A DNA stretch of 64,000 bases from Geodermatophilus obscurus DSM 43160 (GCF_000025345.1 NC_013757.1:3038001-3102000), one strand, 5' to 3'. Numbered from the stretch's first letter, positions 18,026 through 27,500 are shown. Made by a program: numbers and translations. Notes: generated by a model not told the origin, from the sequence alone.

Positions 18026-20872
18026 GTGATCCTGCTCGTGGCCCTGGTGGCCATGGCGGTGCTGGCCGTGGCCGCCCCACTCCTGTACCGCCGGCTTGGC
18101 CGCGACACCGGCTACCTGCTGGCCGCCGGGTTCGCGGGGGTGGGCGGGCTGCTGGCGACCGGAGCGCCCACCGTGCTCGACGGCGGAGCGGTGACCGCCT
18201 CGTGGACCTGGCTGCCGTCCCTGCAGGTGTCGTTCGCCCTGCGTCTCGACGGACTGGCGGGGCTGTTCTGCCTCATCGTGCTGGGCGTCGGCGTGCTGAT
18301 CATGGCCTACTCCCCCCGCTACATGGGCGACAGCAGCCGGAACGGCGTCGTCTACGGGCTCCTGACCCTGTTCGCCGGCGCGATGCTGGGCCTGGTCCTC
18401 GCCGCCGACGTCGTGCTGCTCTACGTGTTCTGGGAGCTGACCACGGTCTGCTCCTTCGTCCTCATCGGGACGGCCGGGCAGGTGGCCGTGAAGCCGGGTC
18501 GCCGGGCGCTGCTGATCACCGCGGCCGGGGGCCTGGCTCTGCTGCTCGCGGTGATCATGCTGTCGGTCGTGGTGGGGACCACCGACCTGGCCACGATCCT
18601 CGCCGAGCGGGACCAGGTGCTCGCCTCTCCGTTGGCCTGGCCCATCGGTGCACTGATCGCCACGGCGGCCTTCACCAAGTCCGCCCAGTTGCCCCTGCAC
18701 TTCTGGCTGCCCGGCGCCATGGTGGCGATGACCCCGGTGAGCGCCTATCTGCACGCGGCGACCATGGTCAAGGCCGGCATCTACCTGCTGATGCGCACCA
18801 CCCCGCTGTTCGCCGATCAGCCGGCCTGGTCGGCGCTGCTGATCACCGTGGGGTTGGCCTCGGCGGTGGCCGGCGCGTTCATGGCGCTGCGGGAGCACGA
18901 CCTCAAGGCGATCCTGGCCCACTCGACGGTCAGCCAGCTGGGCCTGTTGATCGCCGTGATCGGCGTCGGCACACCCGTGGCGCTGGCCGCTGCCATGCTG
19001 CACACCTTCGCCCATGCGCTGTTCAAGGCGACGTTGTTCATGCTGGTCGGGATCATCGACAAGGAGACCGGCAGCCGCGACATCCGGGAGCTGTCCGGCC
19101 TCCGCCGGGTCATGCCCGTCACCGCCACGGTCACCGGCCTCGCGGCCCTGTCCATGGCCGGCGTGCCGCCGATGCTGGGGTTCGTCAGCAAGGAGTACCT
19201 GTTCCAAGGGCTGCTGCAGGCGGACTTCGCCCCCTGGGCCGGTGCCGTCGCCGGAGCCCTGGGCGTCACCGCCTCCGCGCTGACCTTCGCCTACGGCATG
19301 CGGATCGTCTACGGCGCCTTCGGTGGACCGACCCGGCAGCCGGACCTCTACGAGCCGTCGGCAGCCTTCCTCGCGCCCGCCGCGCTGCCGGCTCTCGCCG
19401 GCCTGGCGTTGGGTCCCGGCATCGACCTGCTCAATCCGATGGTGACCCGTGCGGCCGCCGACGTGGTCTACGTCGGAGCCGTGCCGGATTTCTCGTTCTG
19501 GCACGGTCTGAGTCCCGAGGTGGTCATGTCGGCGATCACCATCGCCGTCGGCAGCCTCCTGTTCCTGCGGCGGAAACCGGTCGACCGGGCTCTACAGCGC
19601 CTGCGGTTGCCCGACGGGGCAGCGCTGTTCGACCGCACCCACGATGCGGTCCTCGCCCTGGGATCCGCCGTCGGGCGGCCGGACCGGGCCACCGCCCTCG
19701 CCGCTCACCTCGCCCGGCCCGTGATCGTCCTGGTGGTGCTGGGCGCGGTGGGGCTGACCGCCGTCGGAGGGCTGCCCGCACGCCTACCGACCGACCAGCC
19801 CCTGGACTGGCCGGTACTGGCACTGCTCGCCCTCGCAACCGGGGGCACCGTGATCACCCGCTCCGCCTTGGCCGCACTCGGGCTGGTCGGGATCGTCGGC
19901 CTCGTGGTGGCGGTCTGGTTCCTGCTGGCCGGCGCCGCGGACGTCGCTCTGACCCTTCTGCTCGTCGAGGTGCTGACCGCGGTGGTCGCCGTCCTGGTGC
20001 TCCGTTCCCTGCCGCCGCGCTTCGGGCGCGCCGGTCGCCCGGGGGCGGTCCTCGCCGCCGGCCTGGGCATCGCGTTCGGAGTGGCCGCCGCGACCGCCAC
20101 GTTCGCCTTCACCGGACGCCGCGGGCTCTCCGAGACCGGCGCCTGGTTCCTGGAGTCCGCGGAGCCGGAGACCGGCGGGACCAACGTGGTCAACACCATC
20201 CTCGTCGACTTCCGCGGCATGGACACCATGGGCGAGGCGATCGTGCTCGGTGCCGCGGCCATCGGCCTGCTCGTCCTGCTCGGCGGGGAGCCCACCCAGC
20301 GCGGGTCCGGCGGCGCGCCGACCCAACCCGGGCAGACCGACGGCGGTCTCGTGCTGCAGGTCGCCGGCCGGGTCCTCATCCCCGGGATGGCCGTGCTGTC
20401 GGCCTACCTGCTGTGGCGCGGCCACGACGAACCCGGTGGCGGCTTCATCGCCGCACTGGTCGGCGGGATCGCGGTCGGGCTGCACCAGGTCGGCAGGGGC
20501 TTCCCCGGGCTGCCGCGCCTCCTGCGGCCGGAGCCGCTCGTAGGGGTGGGCCTGCTCCTCGCACTCGGCACCGGAACGGCCGCCGCTCTCCAGGGCGATC
20601 CGTTCCTCACCCCGTTCGACGTCCCGGTGCTGAGCACAGTCGGCATCGGCTCGGCCCTGCTCTTCGACCTGGGCGTGTACCTCCTCGTGCTGGCACTGCT
20701 GGTCACGGCGTTCGACCGGCTCGGCGCCGGGGCGGTCCGACCGTCCCCCTCGCCTGGTGACGTCCGGCCGTCGGTGCCGGCAGCGCACTCCCGGCCCGCT
20801 CCCGGCGACCGTCCGCACGGCCGTCATGGCGCAGCCGCCGAGGCGCTGCCCACCCGACGGGCAGCGTCATGA
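18026..20872 (+). CDS. mrpA: Mrp Na+/H+ antiporter subunit A, fused with subunit B
   Basis: 948-residue large subunit of the multisubunit Na+(K+)/H+ antiporter. Residues about 1-500 are the complex-I NuoL-like channel; lysine and glutamate in spans are visible in WELTTVC, FTKSAQLPLHFWLPGAM and HAATMVKAGIYLL. After further spans, the C-terminal 150 residues (GGLVLQVAGRVLIPGMAVL, GHDEPGGGFIAALVGG, TVGIGSALLFDLGVYLLV) are the MrpB/MnhB domain, so no separate mrpB exists. GTG at 18026 directly precedes the first span. First gene of a six-gene operon in which every junction overlaps by 4 nt. Confidence 0.93.
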   Translation: MILLVALVAMAVLAVAAPLLYRRLGRDTGYLLAAGFAGVGGLLATGAPTVLDGGAVTASWTWLPSLQVSFALRLDGLAGLFCLIVLGVGVLIMAYSPRYMGDSSRNGVVYGLLTLFAGAMLGLVLAADVVLLYVFWELTTVCSFVLIGTAGQVAVKPGRRALLITAAGGLALLLAVIMLSVVVGTTDLATILAERDQVLASPLAWPIGALIATAAFTKSAQLPLHFWLPGAMVAMTPVSAYLHAATMVKAGIYLLMRTTPLFADQPAWSALLITVGLASAVAGAFMALREHDLKAILAHSTVSQLGLLIAVIGVGTPVALAAAMLHTFAHALFKATLFMLVGIIDKETGSRDIRELSGLRRVMPVTATVTGLAALSMAGVPPMLGFVSKEYLFQGLLQADFAPWAGAVAGALGVTASALTFAYGMRIVYGAFGGPTRQPDLYEPSAAFLAPAALPALAGLALGPGIDLLNPMVTRAAADVVYVGAVPDFSFWHGLSPEVVMSAITIAVGSLLFLRRKPVDRALQRLRLPDGAALFDRTHDAVLALGSAVGRPDRATALAAHLARPVIVLVVLGAVGLTAVGGLPARLPTDQPLDWPVLALLALATGGTVITRSALAALGLVGIVGLVVAVWFLLAGAADVALTLLLVEVLTAVVAVLVLRSLPPRFGRAGRPGAVLAAGLGIAFGVAAATATFAFTGRRGLSETGAWFLESAEPETGGTNVVNTILVDFRGMDTMGEAIVLGAAAIGLLVLLGGEPTQRGSGGAPTQPGQTDGGLVLQVAGRVLIPGMAVLSAYLLWRGHDEPGGGFIAALVGGIAVGLHQVGRGFPGLPRLLRPEPLVGVGLLLALGTGTAAALQGDPFLTPFDVPVLSTVGIGSALLFDLGVYLLVLALLVTAFDRLGAGAVRPSPSPGDVRPSVPAAHSRPAPGDRPHGRHGAAAEALPTRRAAS

Positions 20873-21210
20873 CCGCCGCGATCGCCGTGGGCCTCCTGGT
20901 GGCCGGGGGTGTCTACCTCGTCCTGCAGCGCGGCCTGGTCCGCGTGGTCATCGGCTTCATCCTGCTCGGGCACGCGGTCAACGTCCTGGTGCTGTCCGCG
21001 GGCGGGATGGCCCGGCGCGGCCTGCCGCTGATCGGACAGGGTGACCCCGATCAGGCCGCGGACCCGCTGCCGCAGGCCTTCGTGCTGACCGCCATCGTCA
21101 TCACCTTCGGCATCACCGTGTACCTGCTCGCCCTCGCGCGGGCGGGCAGCGCAGCGGACGAGGAGAACCGGTCCGACGGCCCGGCCGACCCGGACGGGGA
21201 GTCGCGGTGA
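20869..21210 (+). CDS. mrpC: Mrp antiporter subunit C
   Basis: 113-residue NuoK-like subunit with three membrane spans: residues about 3-23, 27-50 (VVIGFILLGHAVNVLVLSAGG) and 70-95 (QAFVLTAIVITFGITVYLLAL). The PLPQAFVLTAIVI motif is diagnostic for MnhC/MrpC. The C-terminus is a short acidic tail. ATG at 20869 overlaps the mrpA stop (ATGA), and its own stop overlaps the GTG of mrpD. Confidence 0.95.
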   Translation: MTAAIAVGLLVAGGVYLVLQRGLVRVVIGFILLGHAVNVLVLSAGGMARRGLPLIGQGDPDQAADPLPQAFVLTAIVITFGITVYLLALARAGSAADEENRSDGPADPDGESR

Positions 21211-22766
21211 GCGGCGGCCTGGTGGTGCTGCCGGTCGTGGCCCCGCTGACAGCAGCCGGGCTGCTGGTCCTGCTCGGCTCCACGAGAGCCGGTATCTCCC
21301 TCGTCATGCGCCGCGTGGCCGGTGTGGGCGTCAGCACCGGCGTCCTGGTCGTGGCCGCCGTCCTGCTCACCGCGGCGATGGACGGCCAGCGGCCCGTCCT
21401 GCGGCTCGGTGGTTGGCCGTCCGGCATCGCGATCACGCTGGTCGCCGACGTCTTCAGCGCCCTGGTGGTGACCGTCACAGCCCTGCTGGTCGTGGCGTCC
21501 CTGGTCTTCGCGGCGGCCACCGGGGAGGACCAGGACCCCTCCTTCATCCCCTTGGCCCTCGTCCTGTCCACCGGCGTCTACGGGGCGCTGCTGACCGCCG
21601 ACCTGTTCAACCTCTTCGTCTTCGTCGAGGTGATGCTCGTCCCCAGCTACGTCCTGCTCACCGCGGGAGGCGGGCGGCAACGGCTGGCCGCGGGCCGGCT
21701 TTACGTGACGGTCAACCTGCTGGCCTCCACCGTCTTCCTGGGCGGCATCGGGCTGGTGTACGGCGTCACGGGCACGGTCAACCTCGGCGAGCTGGCGGGG
21801 GCCGCCGCAGCGGGGCCGGCCGCCGCGCTGGCCGGTGCAGTCGTTCTCCTGGCGATGGCGGTCAAGTCCGCCGTGGTGCCCCTGCACAGCTGGTTGCCGG
21901 GCACCTACTCGGCGACCGGTCCGGCGGTGACCGTGCTCTTCTCCGGCCTGCTCACCAAGGTGGGCGTCTACGCGCTGATCCGCATCTACGCCGTGGTCTA
22001 CGACGGCGACCGCCGGTACCTGTGGCTGCTCATGGCCGCCGCACTGCTCACCATGGTCGTCGGTGTGCTCGGTGCCGTCGGCGAGAAGGCCGTGCGGCCG
22101 GTGCTCACCTTCCACATGGTCAGCCAGATCGGGTACATGCTGCTCGGGCTGGCCCTGTTCACCGGGGCCGGCCTGGCCGCGGCCGTCTTCTTCCTGGTCC
22201 AGTACGTGCTGGTCAAGGCGGCACTGCTGATGGTCGCCGGTGCGGTGGAGGTGGGCTACGGCACCGGGGAGCTGGCCCGGCTGGGCGGGCTGATGCGTCG
22301 CGAGCCGGCGCTGGCGGTGGCGTTCGCCGTCTCGGCGCTGGCGCTGGTCGGCATCCCGCCGCTCTCGGGGTTCGTGGCCAAGCTCGGCCTGGCGACGGCC
22401 GCGGTGGCGGAGCGGCAGCACCTGGCCGCCGCCGTCGTGGCCGGGGTCAGCCTCTTGACGCTGACGTCGATGCTCAAGGTGTGGAACGCGGTGTTCTGGC
22501 AGCCGGCGCCTGACGGCGACCGGGCCGACGAGGGCCCGCACGACGCCGACTCCCGGGCACCGAGCCCCCACGACGACGCGGAGCGCAGCGCCACGACCGG
22601 TGTCCGTACCCGGCTGCGGCCGGCGCTGACGGCACCGGCCCTGCTGCTGACCGGCCTGTCCGTGGTGCTCGGGTTGTGGGCCGACCCGCTGCTGACGGTC
22701 GCCGCCGCGGCCGCTGACGGGCTGGTCGACACCGGGGGGTACGTGACGGCGGTGACCGCCCGATGA
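21207..22766 (+). CDS. mrpD: Mrp antiporter subunit D
   Basis: 519-residue NuoM/N-like proton channel subunit with about 14 spans. FVFVEVMLVPSYVLL (Glu in span 5), MAVKSAVVPLHSWLPGTYS (Lys in span 7) and LTKVGVYALIRI (Lys in span 8) are the proton-path residues typical of the family. A charged loop near residues 432-470 separates the last span. GTG at 21207 and stop at 22766 both overlap neighbouring genes by 4 nt. Confidence 0.95.
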   Translation: MSGGLVVLPVVAPLTAAGLLVLLGSTRAGISLVMRRVAGVGVSTGVLVVAAVLLTAAMDGQRPVLRLGGWPSGIAITLVADVFSALVVTVTALLVVASLVFAAATGEDQDPSFIPLALVLSTGVYGALLTADLFNLFVFVEVMLVPSYVLLTAGGGRQRLAAGRLYVTVNLLASTVFLGGIGLVYGVTGTVNLGELAGAAAAGPAAALAGAVVLLAMAVKSAVVPLHSWLPGTYSATGPAVTVLFSGLLTKVGVYALIRIYAVVYDGDRRYLWLLMAAALLTMVVGVLGAVGEKAVRPVLTFHMVSQIGYMLLGLALFTGAGLAAAVFFLVQYVLVKAALLMVAGAVEVGYGTGELARLGGLMRREPALAVAFAVSALALVGIPPLSGFVAKLGLATAAVAERQHLAAAVVAGVSLLTLTSMLKVWNAVFWQPAPDGDRADEGPHDADSRAPSPHDDAERSATTGVRTRLRPALTAPALLLTGLSVVLGLWADPLLTVAAAAADGLVDTGGYVTAVTAR

Positions 22767-23182
22767 GCAACCCGGACGCCTCGTCGGCACCGCGCCGGGC
22801 GCTCCTCCGCAGCAGGCGCGTCGCGGCCTTCGCCGGCAACTACCTGCTGCGGTTCCTGCGGGCCAACTACGAGGTGGCGAAGGAGATCGTCACGCCCGGT
22901 GACGGGCTGGCGCCCGCGATAGTCGAGGTGCCGCTGCGCAGCCGCACCCGGTTCGAGATCGCCTCGTACATCAGCCTGGTCAGCCTCTCCCCGGGCACGG
23001 TGGCCCTGGCGCTGAGCGAGGACCGCTCCCGGCTGGCCGTCCACGGCATGCACGCCGGGGACCCGGAGCACTTCCGCGCGGACCTGCGCGCGCTCGAGGA
23101 GCAGATGCTGGCGGCCTGGCGCTCGGGCGACGCCGGCTACGCCGTCGCTGATGACGCCCCTACCGAGAGGAGAACGACGTGA
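22763..23182 (+). CDS. mrpE: Mrp antiporter subunit E
   Basis: 139 residues, an MnhE-type subunit. LLRFLRANYEVAKEIVTPG and IASYISLVSLSPGTVALAL are the family's recognisable stretches. The protein is shorter and less hydrophobic at the N-terminus than subunits of about 160 residues with two leading spans; only RRVAAFAGNYLLRF precedes the core, so the first two spans usual in MrpE seem to be missing or reduced. ATGA overlap with mrpD and GTGA overlap with mrpF. Confidence 0.88.
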   Translation: MSNPDASSAPRRALLRSRRVAAFAGNYLLRFLRANYEVAKEIVTPGDGLAPAIVEVPLRSRTRFEIASYISLVSLSPGTVALALSEDRSRLAVHGMHAGDPEHFRADLRALEEQMLAAWRSGDAGYAVADDAPTERRTT

Positions 23183-23439
23183 TCCTGCTCGACGCCGCCC
23201 TCGTCGTCCTGGCGCTGGCACTCGTCGTGGCGACGGTGCGCCTGGTCGTGGGCCCCACGGACGCCGACCGTGCGCTGGGCGTGGACCTCGGCTTCGCGGT
23301 GGTGATCGCTGCCGTCGCTCTGCTGGCCGTGCGCCTGGACGCGCCCGCCCTGCTCGACCTGGTCCTCGTCGCCACCCTGGTCGGGTTCCTGTCGACGGTG
23401 GCCTTCGCCCGGCTGGTGGCCACGAGGTCGTCGTCGTGA
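23179..23439 (+). CDS. mrpF: Mrp antiporter subunit F
   Basis: 86 residues with three spans: ILLDAALVVLALALVVAT, then the conserved GPTDADRALGVDLGF, AVVIAAVALLAVRLD and LLDLVLVATLVGFLSTVAFAR. The GPTxxDR motif is diagnostic for MrpF. GTG at 23179 has GAGGAG about 8 nt upstream. It overlaps mrpE and mrpG by 4 nt each. Confidence 0.93.
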   Translation: MILLDAALVVLALALVVATVRLVVGPTDADRALGVDLGFAVVIAAVALLAVRLDAPALLDLVLVATLVGFLSTVAFARLVATRSSS

Positions 23440-23795
23440 CCGTCCAGACGGTGGTCGGCGACGTCTTCGTCGCACTCGGCGTCTTCCTCATCGGGGTCGC
23501 GGCGATCGGGCTCCTGCGCCTGCCGGACGTCTACAACCGGGCCAACGCGGTCGCCAAGGCCGCCAGCCTCGGCCTGGTGCTGGTGTTGCTGGGGGTCGTG
23601 GTGCTCACGCCGGGCGTCACGGCGGTGGTGGTCCTGCTGGTCGCCATCGCGCTGCAGTTGTTCACCGTCCCCATCGCCGGCTACAAGATCGGAGAGGCCG
23701 CCCTCCTCTCCGGCGCGCCGGTGACCCCCGGCACCCACTGCGACGACCTCGGGGACCGCTACGGACGGGACGAGGCACCGCCCACCGCACGGTGA
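23436..23795 (+). CDS. mrpG: Mrp antiporter subunit G
   Basis: 119 residues with three spans and the MrpG signature IGLLRLPDVYNRANAVAKAASLG. The last third is a polar tail. GTG at 23436 overlaps the mrpF stop. It ends 34 bp before the end of the convergent zwf gene, with no obvious strong hairpin between them. Confidence 0.93.
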   Translation: MTVQTVVGDVFVALGVFLIGVAAIGLLRLPDVYNRANAVAKAASLGLVLVLLGVVVLTPGVTAVVVLLVAIALQLFTVPIAGYKIGEAALLSGAPVTPGTHCDDLGDRYGRDEAPPTAR

Positions 23796-23829
23796 GCGGA
23801 CCGCTGACGTGCGCCGTCCCGGCAACAGC

Positions 23830-25185
23830 TCAGGCCGCGGGTCCCGCCGACCCGGCCGGGTAGTCCAGCAGGGGCACCTCGCTGGCGGCCCAGGCGGCCA
23901 GTACCGGTTCGACGATGCGCCAGCTCTCCTCGGCCTCGACGTCGCTGATCGACAGCGTGGTGTCACCGTCGAGCAGCTCGCGCAGCAGCAGCCCGTAGGC
24001 GGGCAGGTCGTGGGGCGCCAGCCGCGCCGCGAGCACCTCCCGTTCGAGGTCGAACGGATCCCCCGCGCCGTTGAGGTTGACCTCCAGCGCGATGGCGTCG
24101 GGGGACAGCGAGAGCCGCAGCAGGTCGGGCTCGGGCTCCGCGTCCAGGAACGGCAGGTGCGGCACCGGTCGGAACCGCACGACGATCTCCTGCCGGTCGG
24201 CGCCCAGGGCCTTGCCGGTACGCAACCGGAACGGCACCCCGGCCCACCGCCAGTTGTCCACGGTCACGGTGACCTCGGCGTAGGTCTCGGTCTGCCGGGC
24301 CGGGTCCACGCCCTCCTCGTCGGCGTAGCGCGGCAGCGCACGGCCGGCCGCGGTCCCCGCGGTGTACCTGCCGCGCACGCTGCCGGTCCGCACGTCGGCC
24401 GGTGGCTGGACGGCGCGCAGCACGTCGGCCTTGCGGGCCGGCAGGGAGTGTGCGTCCACGGCCAGTGGGGGCTCCATCGCCACGATCGCGAGCAGCTGCA
24501 GCAGGTGGTTCTGCACCATGTCGCGCAGGGCGCCGGCCTGGTCGTAGTAGCCGGCCCGTCCCTCCAGGCCGAGGGTCTCGTCGGCGACGATGTCGACGCG
24601 CTCGACGTGGGCGGCGTTCCAGATCGGCTCGAAGACCCGGTTGGCGAACCGCAGGCCGAGGATGTTGAGCACCGTCTGCTTGGCGAGGAAGTGGTCGACC
24701 CGGAACACCGCCTCTTCGGGCAGCAGCCGGTGCAGCAGCTCGTTGAGCGCGCGGGCGTCGGCCTGGTCCGCGCCGAACGGCTTCTCGACGACGACCCGTG
24801 CGCCCTCCGGCAGCCCGACCTCGGCCAGCGCGGTGAGCGTGGGGCGGAAGAGGGTGTGTGGCAGGGCCAGGTAGACCACCGGCTCGCCGTCGACCCGAGC
24901 CAGCGCGGCGCGCAGGTCGGCGGCATCGGTGACATCCCCCTGCACGTAGCGCAGGCGGTCGACGAGCCGTTCGTGCGTCTCCCTCGACAGGTCGCCGGCA
25001 TGCGCGGCCAGCCGGTCGCGGGCCCAGCTCCGGTACGCGTCGTCGTCCCACTCCTCCTGGGCGACGGCGAGCAGTTCGCTCCCCTCCGGAAGGACGCCGG
25101 TGTCGTACAGCCGGGCCAGCGAGGGCAGCAGCAGCCGCCCGGTGAGGTCGCCGGAGCCGCCCAGGACGACGAACGAGCGGCTCAC
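23830..25185 (-). CDS. zwf: glucose-6-phosphate dehydrogenase
   Basis: 451-residue G6PD, converting glucose 6-phosphate plus NAD(P)+ to 6-phosphogluconolactone, the entry to the oxidative pentose phosphate path. Visible: dinucleotide motif GGSGDLTGR (residues 8-16), VVVEKPFGAD, the substrate/catalytic FRVDHFLAKQTV (family RIDHYLGKE), DNWRWAGVPFRLRTGK. It is somewhat shorter than the usual 480-510 residues. GTG at 25185 overlaps the stop of the upstream GH15 gene (GTGA), so the two are co-translated. This is not the canonical opcA/tal zwf locus; a second zwf elsewhere is likely. The pairing with a glucan/trehalose hydrolase suggests channelling of released glucose to NADPH. Confidence 0.9.
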   Translation of the reverse strand: MSRSFVVLGGSGDLTGRLLLPSLARLYDTGVLPEGSELLAVAQEEWDDDAYRSWARDRLAAHAGDLSRETHERLVDRLRYVQGDVTDAADLRAALARVDGEPVVYLALPHTLFRPTLTALAEVGLPEGARVVVEKPFGADQADARALNELLHRLLPEEAVFRVDHFLAKQTVLNILGLRFANRVFEPIWNAAHVERVDIVADETLGLEGRAGYYDQAGALRDMVQNHLLQLLAIVAMEPPLAVDAHSLPARKADVLRAVQPPADVRTGSVRGRYTAGTAAGRALPRYADEEGVDPARQTETYAEVTVTVDNWRWAGVPFRLRTGKALGADRQEIVVRFRPVPHLPFLDAEPEPDLLRLSLSPDAIALEVNLNGAGDPFDLEREVLAARLAPHDLPAYGLLLRELLDGDTTLSISDVEAEESWRIVEPVLAAWAASEVPLLDYPAGSAGPAA

Positions 25186-27035
25186 CGCGCGCTCCGCCCG
25201 GCCGCCTCGGCTCGCGCGAGATTGGCGCCGCTGGCGATCAGCCCCAGGTGGCTGAAGGCCTGCGGGAAGTTGCCGAGGAAGGCGCCGGTGCCCGGGTCGA
25301 TCTCCTCCGACAGCAGGCCCAGGTGGTTGGCCCGGCCGCACAGCGATTCGAACAGCGTGTGCGCCTCGTCCAGCCGCCCCTGCCCGGTCAGGTTGTCGGC
25401 CAGCCAGAAGCTGCAAAGCAGGAACGCGCCCTCCCCGCCGGGCAGCCCGTCGTCGGACTCCTCGTGCAGGTAGCGGTAGAGCAGGCCGTCGCCGGCATCC
25501 AGGTGCCGGCGCACCGCCTCGGTCGTGGCCACCATCCGCGGGTCGTCGAAGGGCAGCAGACCGCGCAGCGGCAGGGTGAGCAGCGAGGCGTCCAGGCCGC
25601 CGCGCTGGCCGCCGTCATCGTCGGCGAGCTGCTCGGTGAACGACCCGCGGTCGGGGTCCCAGGCCCGGTCCAGCACCGCTGACCGGATCCGGTCGAGCTC
25701 GGCGCGCCACCGGTCGCGCGGGTGGTCCAGACCGCGCGCCTCGGCGATCCGCAGCGCCCGCTCGACGGCGACCGCGCACAGCGCCACCGAGTAGGTGAAC
25801 GGCCGCCCCGCGCTCCGGACCTCCCAGATGCCGTGGTCGGGAGTCCTCCAGTTCGCGATGGCGGCCTCGGTGAGGTCGCACAACGCCGCCCACAGGTGGT
25901 CGTCGACCCGGCCCCCGGACCTCACCCACCCCCAGGCGACGTCGAGCAGCTCGCCGTAGACGTCGTGCTGGGTCTGCCCCGCCGCGCCGTTGCCCCAGCG
26001 CACCGGCGCCGAGCCGCGGTAGCCCGAGAGGGCCGCGTCCTCCTGCTCGGGCGGCGGCTGGCCACCGTCCAGGGCGTACATCAGGTGCGGTTGCCCGTCC
26101 CGCTCGACGTTCGTGAGCGTCCAGGCCAGGAACGCCTCCGACTCGCTGGGCATCCCGACCTGGCGCAGCGCGTAGGTGGAGAACGCGGCGTCACGCACCC
26201 ACGTGAAGCGGTAGTCCCAGTTGCGCACGCCGCCGATCTCCTCCGGCAGGGACGACGTCGCCGCGGCCGTGATCGCCCCGCTGGGCACGTGGTCGAGCAT
26301 CTTGAGCGCCAGGGCCGAGCGCAGCACCAGACCGCGCTGGGGACCCTCGTACTGCAGGTTCCCGGCCCACGACCGCCAGGCCTGGGCGGTCTGGTGCACC
26401 AGTCGGGCCGGGTCGGCGCGGTCGAGCAGCCGGGTGCTGCCCGACCAGTGCAGGGAGGCGGTCAGCCGCTCCCCGGCACGAAGCCGCACCGCTCCCCCGA
26501 TCGACCCGTCGGGAGCGACCTCGAGGTCGTGCGAGCACCACAGCACCAGGACGAGGTCGGGGCGCGCCGGCCAGTGGATCCGCCAGGCGCCGCTCTCGCG
26601 GGTGACGCGGACGTCGTCGCGGACAGCCAGCCGCACGTCGAGCTCGGCCGCGCCGGAGACCACCCGCGCGACCCGCAGCAGCTCGCTGCGTCCGGCCGGC
26701 ACCAGCTCCCCCAGATCGGCGCCGGAGCGCAGTGCCATGCAGTCGGTGAGCTCCACGACGCCGTCCGGACCGGTCAGCTCGGTGATCAGCACGTTGCTCT
26801 CGTCGAGGTAGCGCTGGCCGCCGGCCCGCAGTCCGCGCGGGGCCATGGTGAAGGCGCCGCCGCGATCGGTGTCGAGCAGCCCGGCCAGCAGCGGCGGGCT
26901 GTCGAACTCCGGCAGGCACAGCCAGGGGATCGACCCGTCGCGGGCGACCAGGGCGCAGGTGGCGCCGTCCCCGATCAGCCCGTGCTCCTCGATGGGCAGG
27001 TATCCGTCGACGCGGGAGAGCGGACGAGTCAGCAC
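25182..27035 (-). CDS. glycoside hydrolase family 15 protein (glucoamylase/trehalase-like)
   Basis: 617-residue GH15 enzyme. N-terminal beta-sandwich (GYLPIEEHGLIGDGATCALV, GSIPWLCLPEFDSPPL) is followed by the (alpha/alpha)6 barrel with GGVRNWDYRFTWVRDAAF, the substrate-binding signature of bacterial GH15 proteins, and near the end SEEIDPGTGAFLGNFPQAFSHLG. Such proteins release glucose from alpha-glucans or split trehalose; sequence alone does not separate these. There is no signal peptide, so it acts in the cytosol. GTG at 27035 lies 9 bp after the GlsB stop, which favours it over start points within the preceding gene. Operon with GlsB upstream and zwf downstream. Confidence 0.88.
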   Translation of the reverse strand: MLTRPLSRVDGYLPIEEHGLIGDGATCALVARDGSIPWLCLPEFDSPPLLAGLLDTDRGGAFTMAPRGLRAGGQRYLDESNVLITELTGPDGVVELTDCMALRSGADLGELVPAGRSELLRVARVVSGAAELDVRLAVRDDVRVTRESGAWRIHWPARPDLVLVLWCSHDLEVAPDGSIGGAVRLRAGERLTASLHWSGSTRLLDRADPARLVHQTAQAWRSWAGNLQYEGPQRGLVLRSALALKMLDHVPSGAITAAATSSLPEEIGGVRNWDYRFTWVRDAAFSTYALRQVGMPSESEAFLAWTLTNVERDGQPHLMYALDGGQPPPEQEDAALSGYRGSAPVRWGNGAAGQTQHDVYGELLDVAWGWVRSGGRVDDHLWAALCDLTEAAIANWRTPDHGIWEVRSAGRPFTYSVALCAVAVERALRIAEARGLDHPRDRWRAELDRIRSAVLDRAWDPDRGSFTEQLADDDGGQRGGLDASLLTLPLRGLLPFDDPRMVATTEAVRRHLDAGDGLLYRYLHEESDDGLPGGEGAFLLCSFWLADNLTGQGRLDEAHTLFESLCGRANHLGLLSEEIDPGTGAFLGNFPQAFSHLGLIASGANLARAEAAGRSAR

Positions 27036-27043
27036 GGCCGCGG

Positions 27044-27316
27044 TCAGCGGGTCCGGGTGCCGCGACGACCGCTGACGGCGACGTAGACGCCGAGCACGAT
27101 GATCGCTCCGATGATGGAGCCGATCCACCCGGCCGGTGCCAGTTCGAAGCCCCGGCCGCTGATCAGCCCGCCGAGCAGGTTGCCGACGAACGAGCCGATG
27201 ATCCCCAGCACGATGGTGGCGACGATGCTCAAGTCCTGCTTGCCGGGGATGACGGCCCGGGCGATGAACCCGGCGACCAGGCCGATGACGAGCAGGACGA
27301 TGAGGTTCCAGATCAT
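27044..27316 (-). CDS. GlsB/YeaQ/YmgE family membrane protein (copy 1)
   Basis: 90 residues with three Gly-rich spans: IWNLIVLLVIGLVAGFIARAV, LSIVATIVLGIIGSFVGNLLGG and WIGSIIGAIIVLGVYVAV, typical of the transglycosylase-associated/GlsB family of general-stress membrane proteins. ATG at 27316 has AAGGAG 6-7 nt upstream. First gene of the GlsB-GH15-zwf run. A second member lies at 28240-28524. Biochemical role unknown. Confidence 0.9.
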   Translation of the reverse strand: MIWNLIVLLVIGLVAGFIARAVIPGKQDLSIVATIVLGIIGSFVGNLLGGLISGRGFELAPAGWIGSIIGAIIVLGVYVAVSGRRGTRTR

Positions 27317-27500
27317 GATGTCTCCTTGTTGGGTACTGGGTGTCGGGGTCCGCGGTCGCGAGCTAACCGGGTGGCGCTGTCGTGCGGCCGCGCGGGGTCT
27401 GACGTGTGCACATCGGCATCGTGGTGGTGACCGAGCCAGGCCGGTGTCGAGTTCGTCCTCCCCGTCGGGCGCTCCTCCTCGGCGCGGACGGAGCTGCCGA

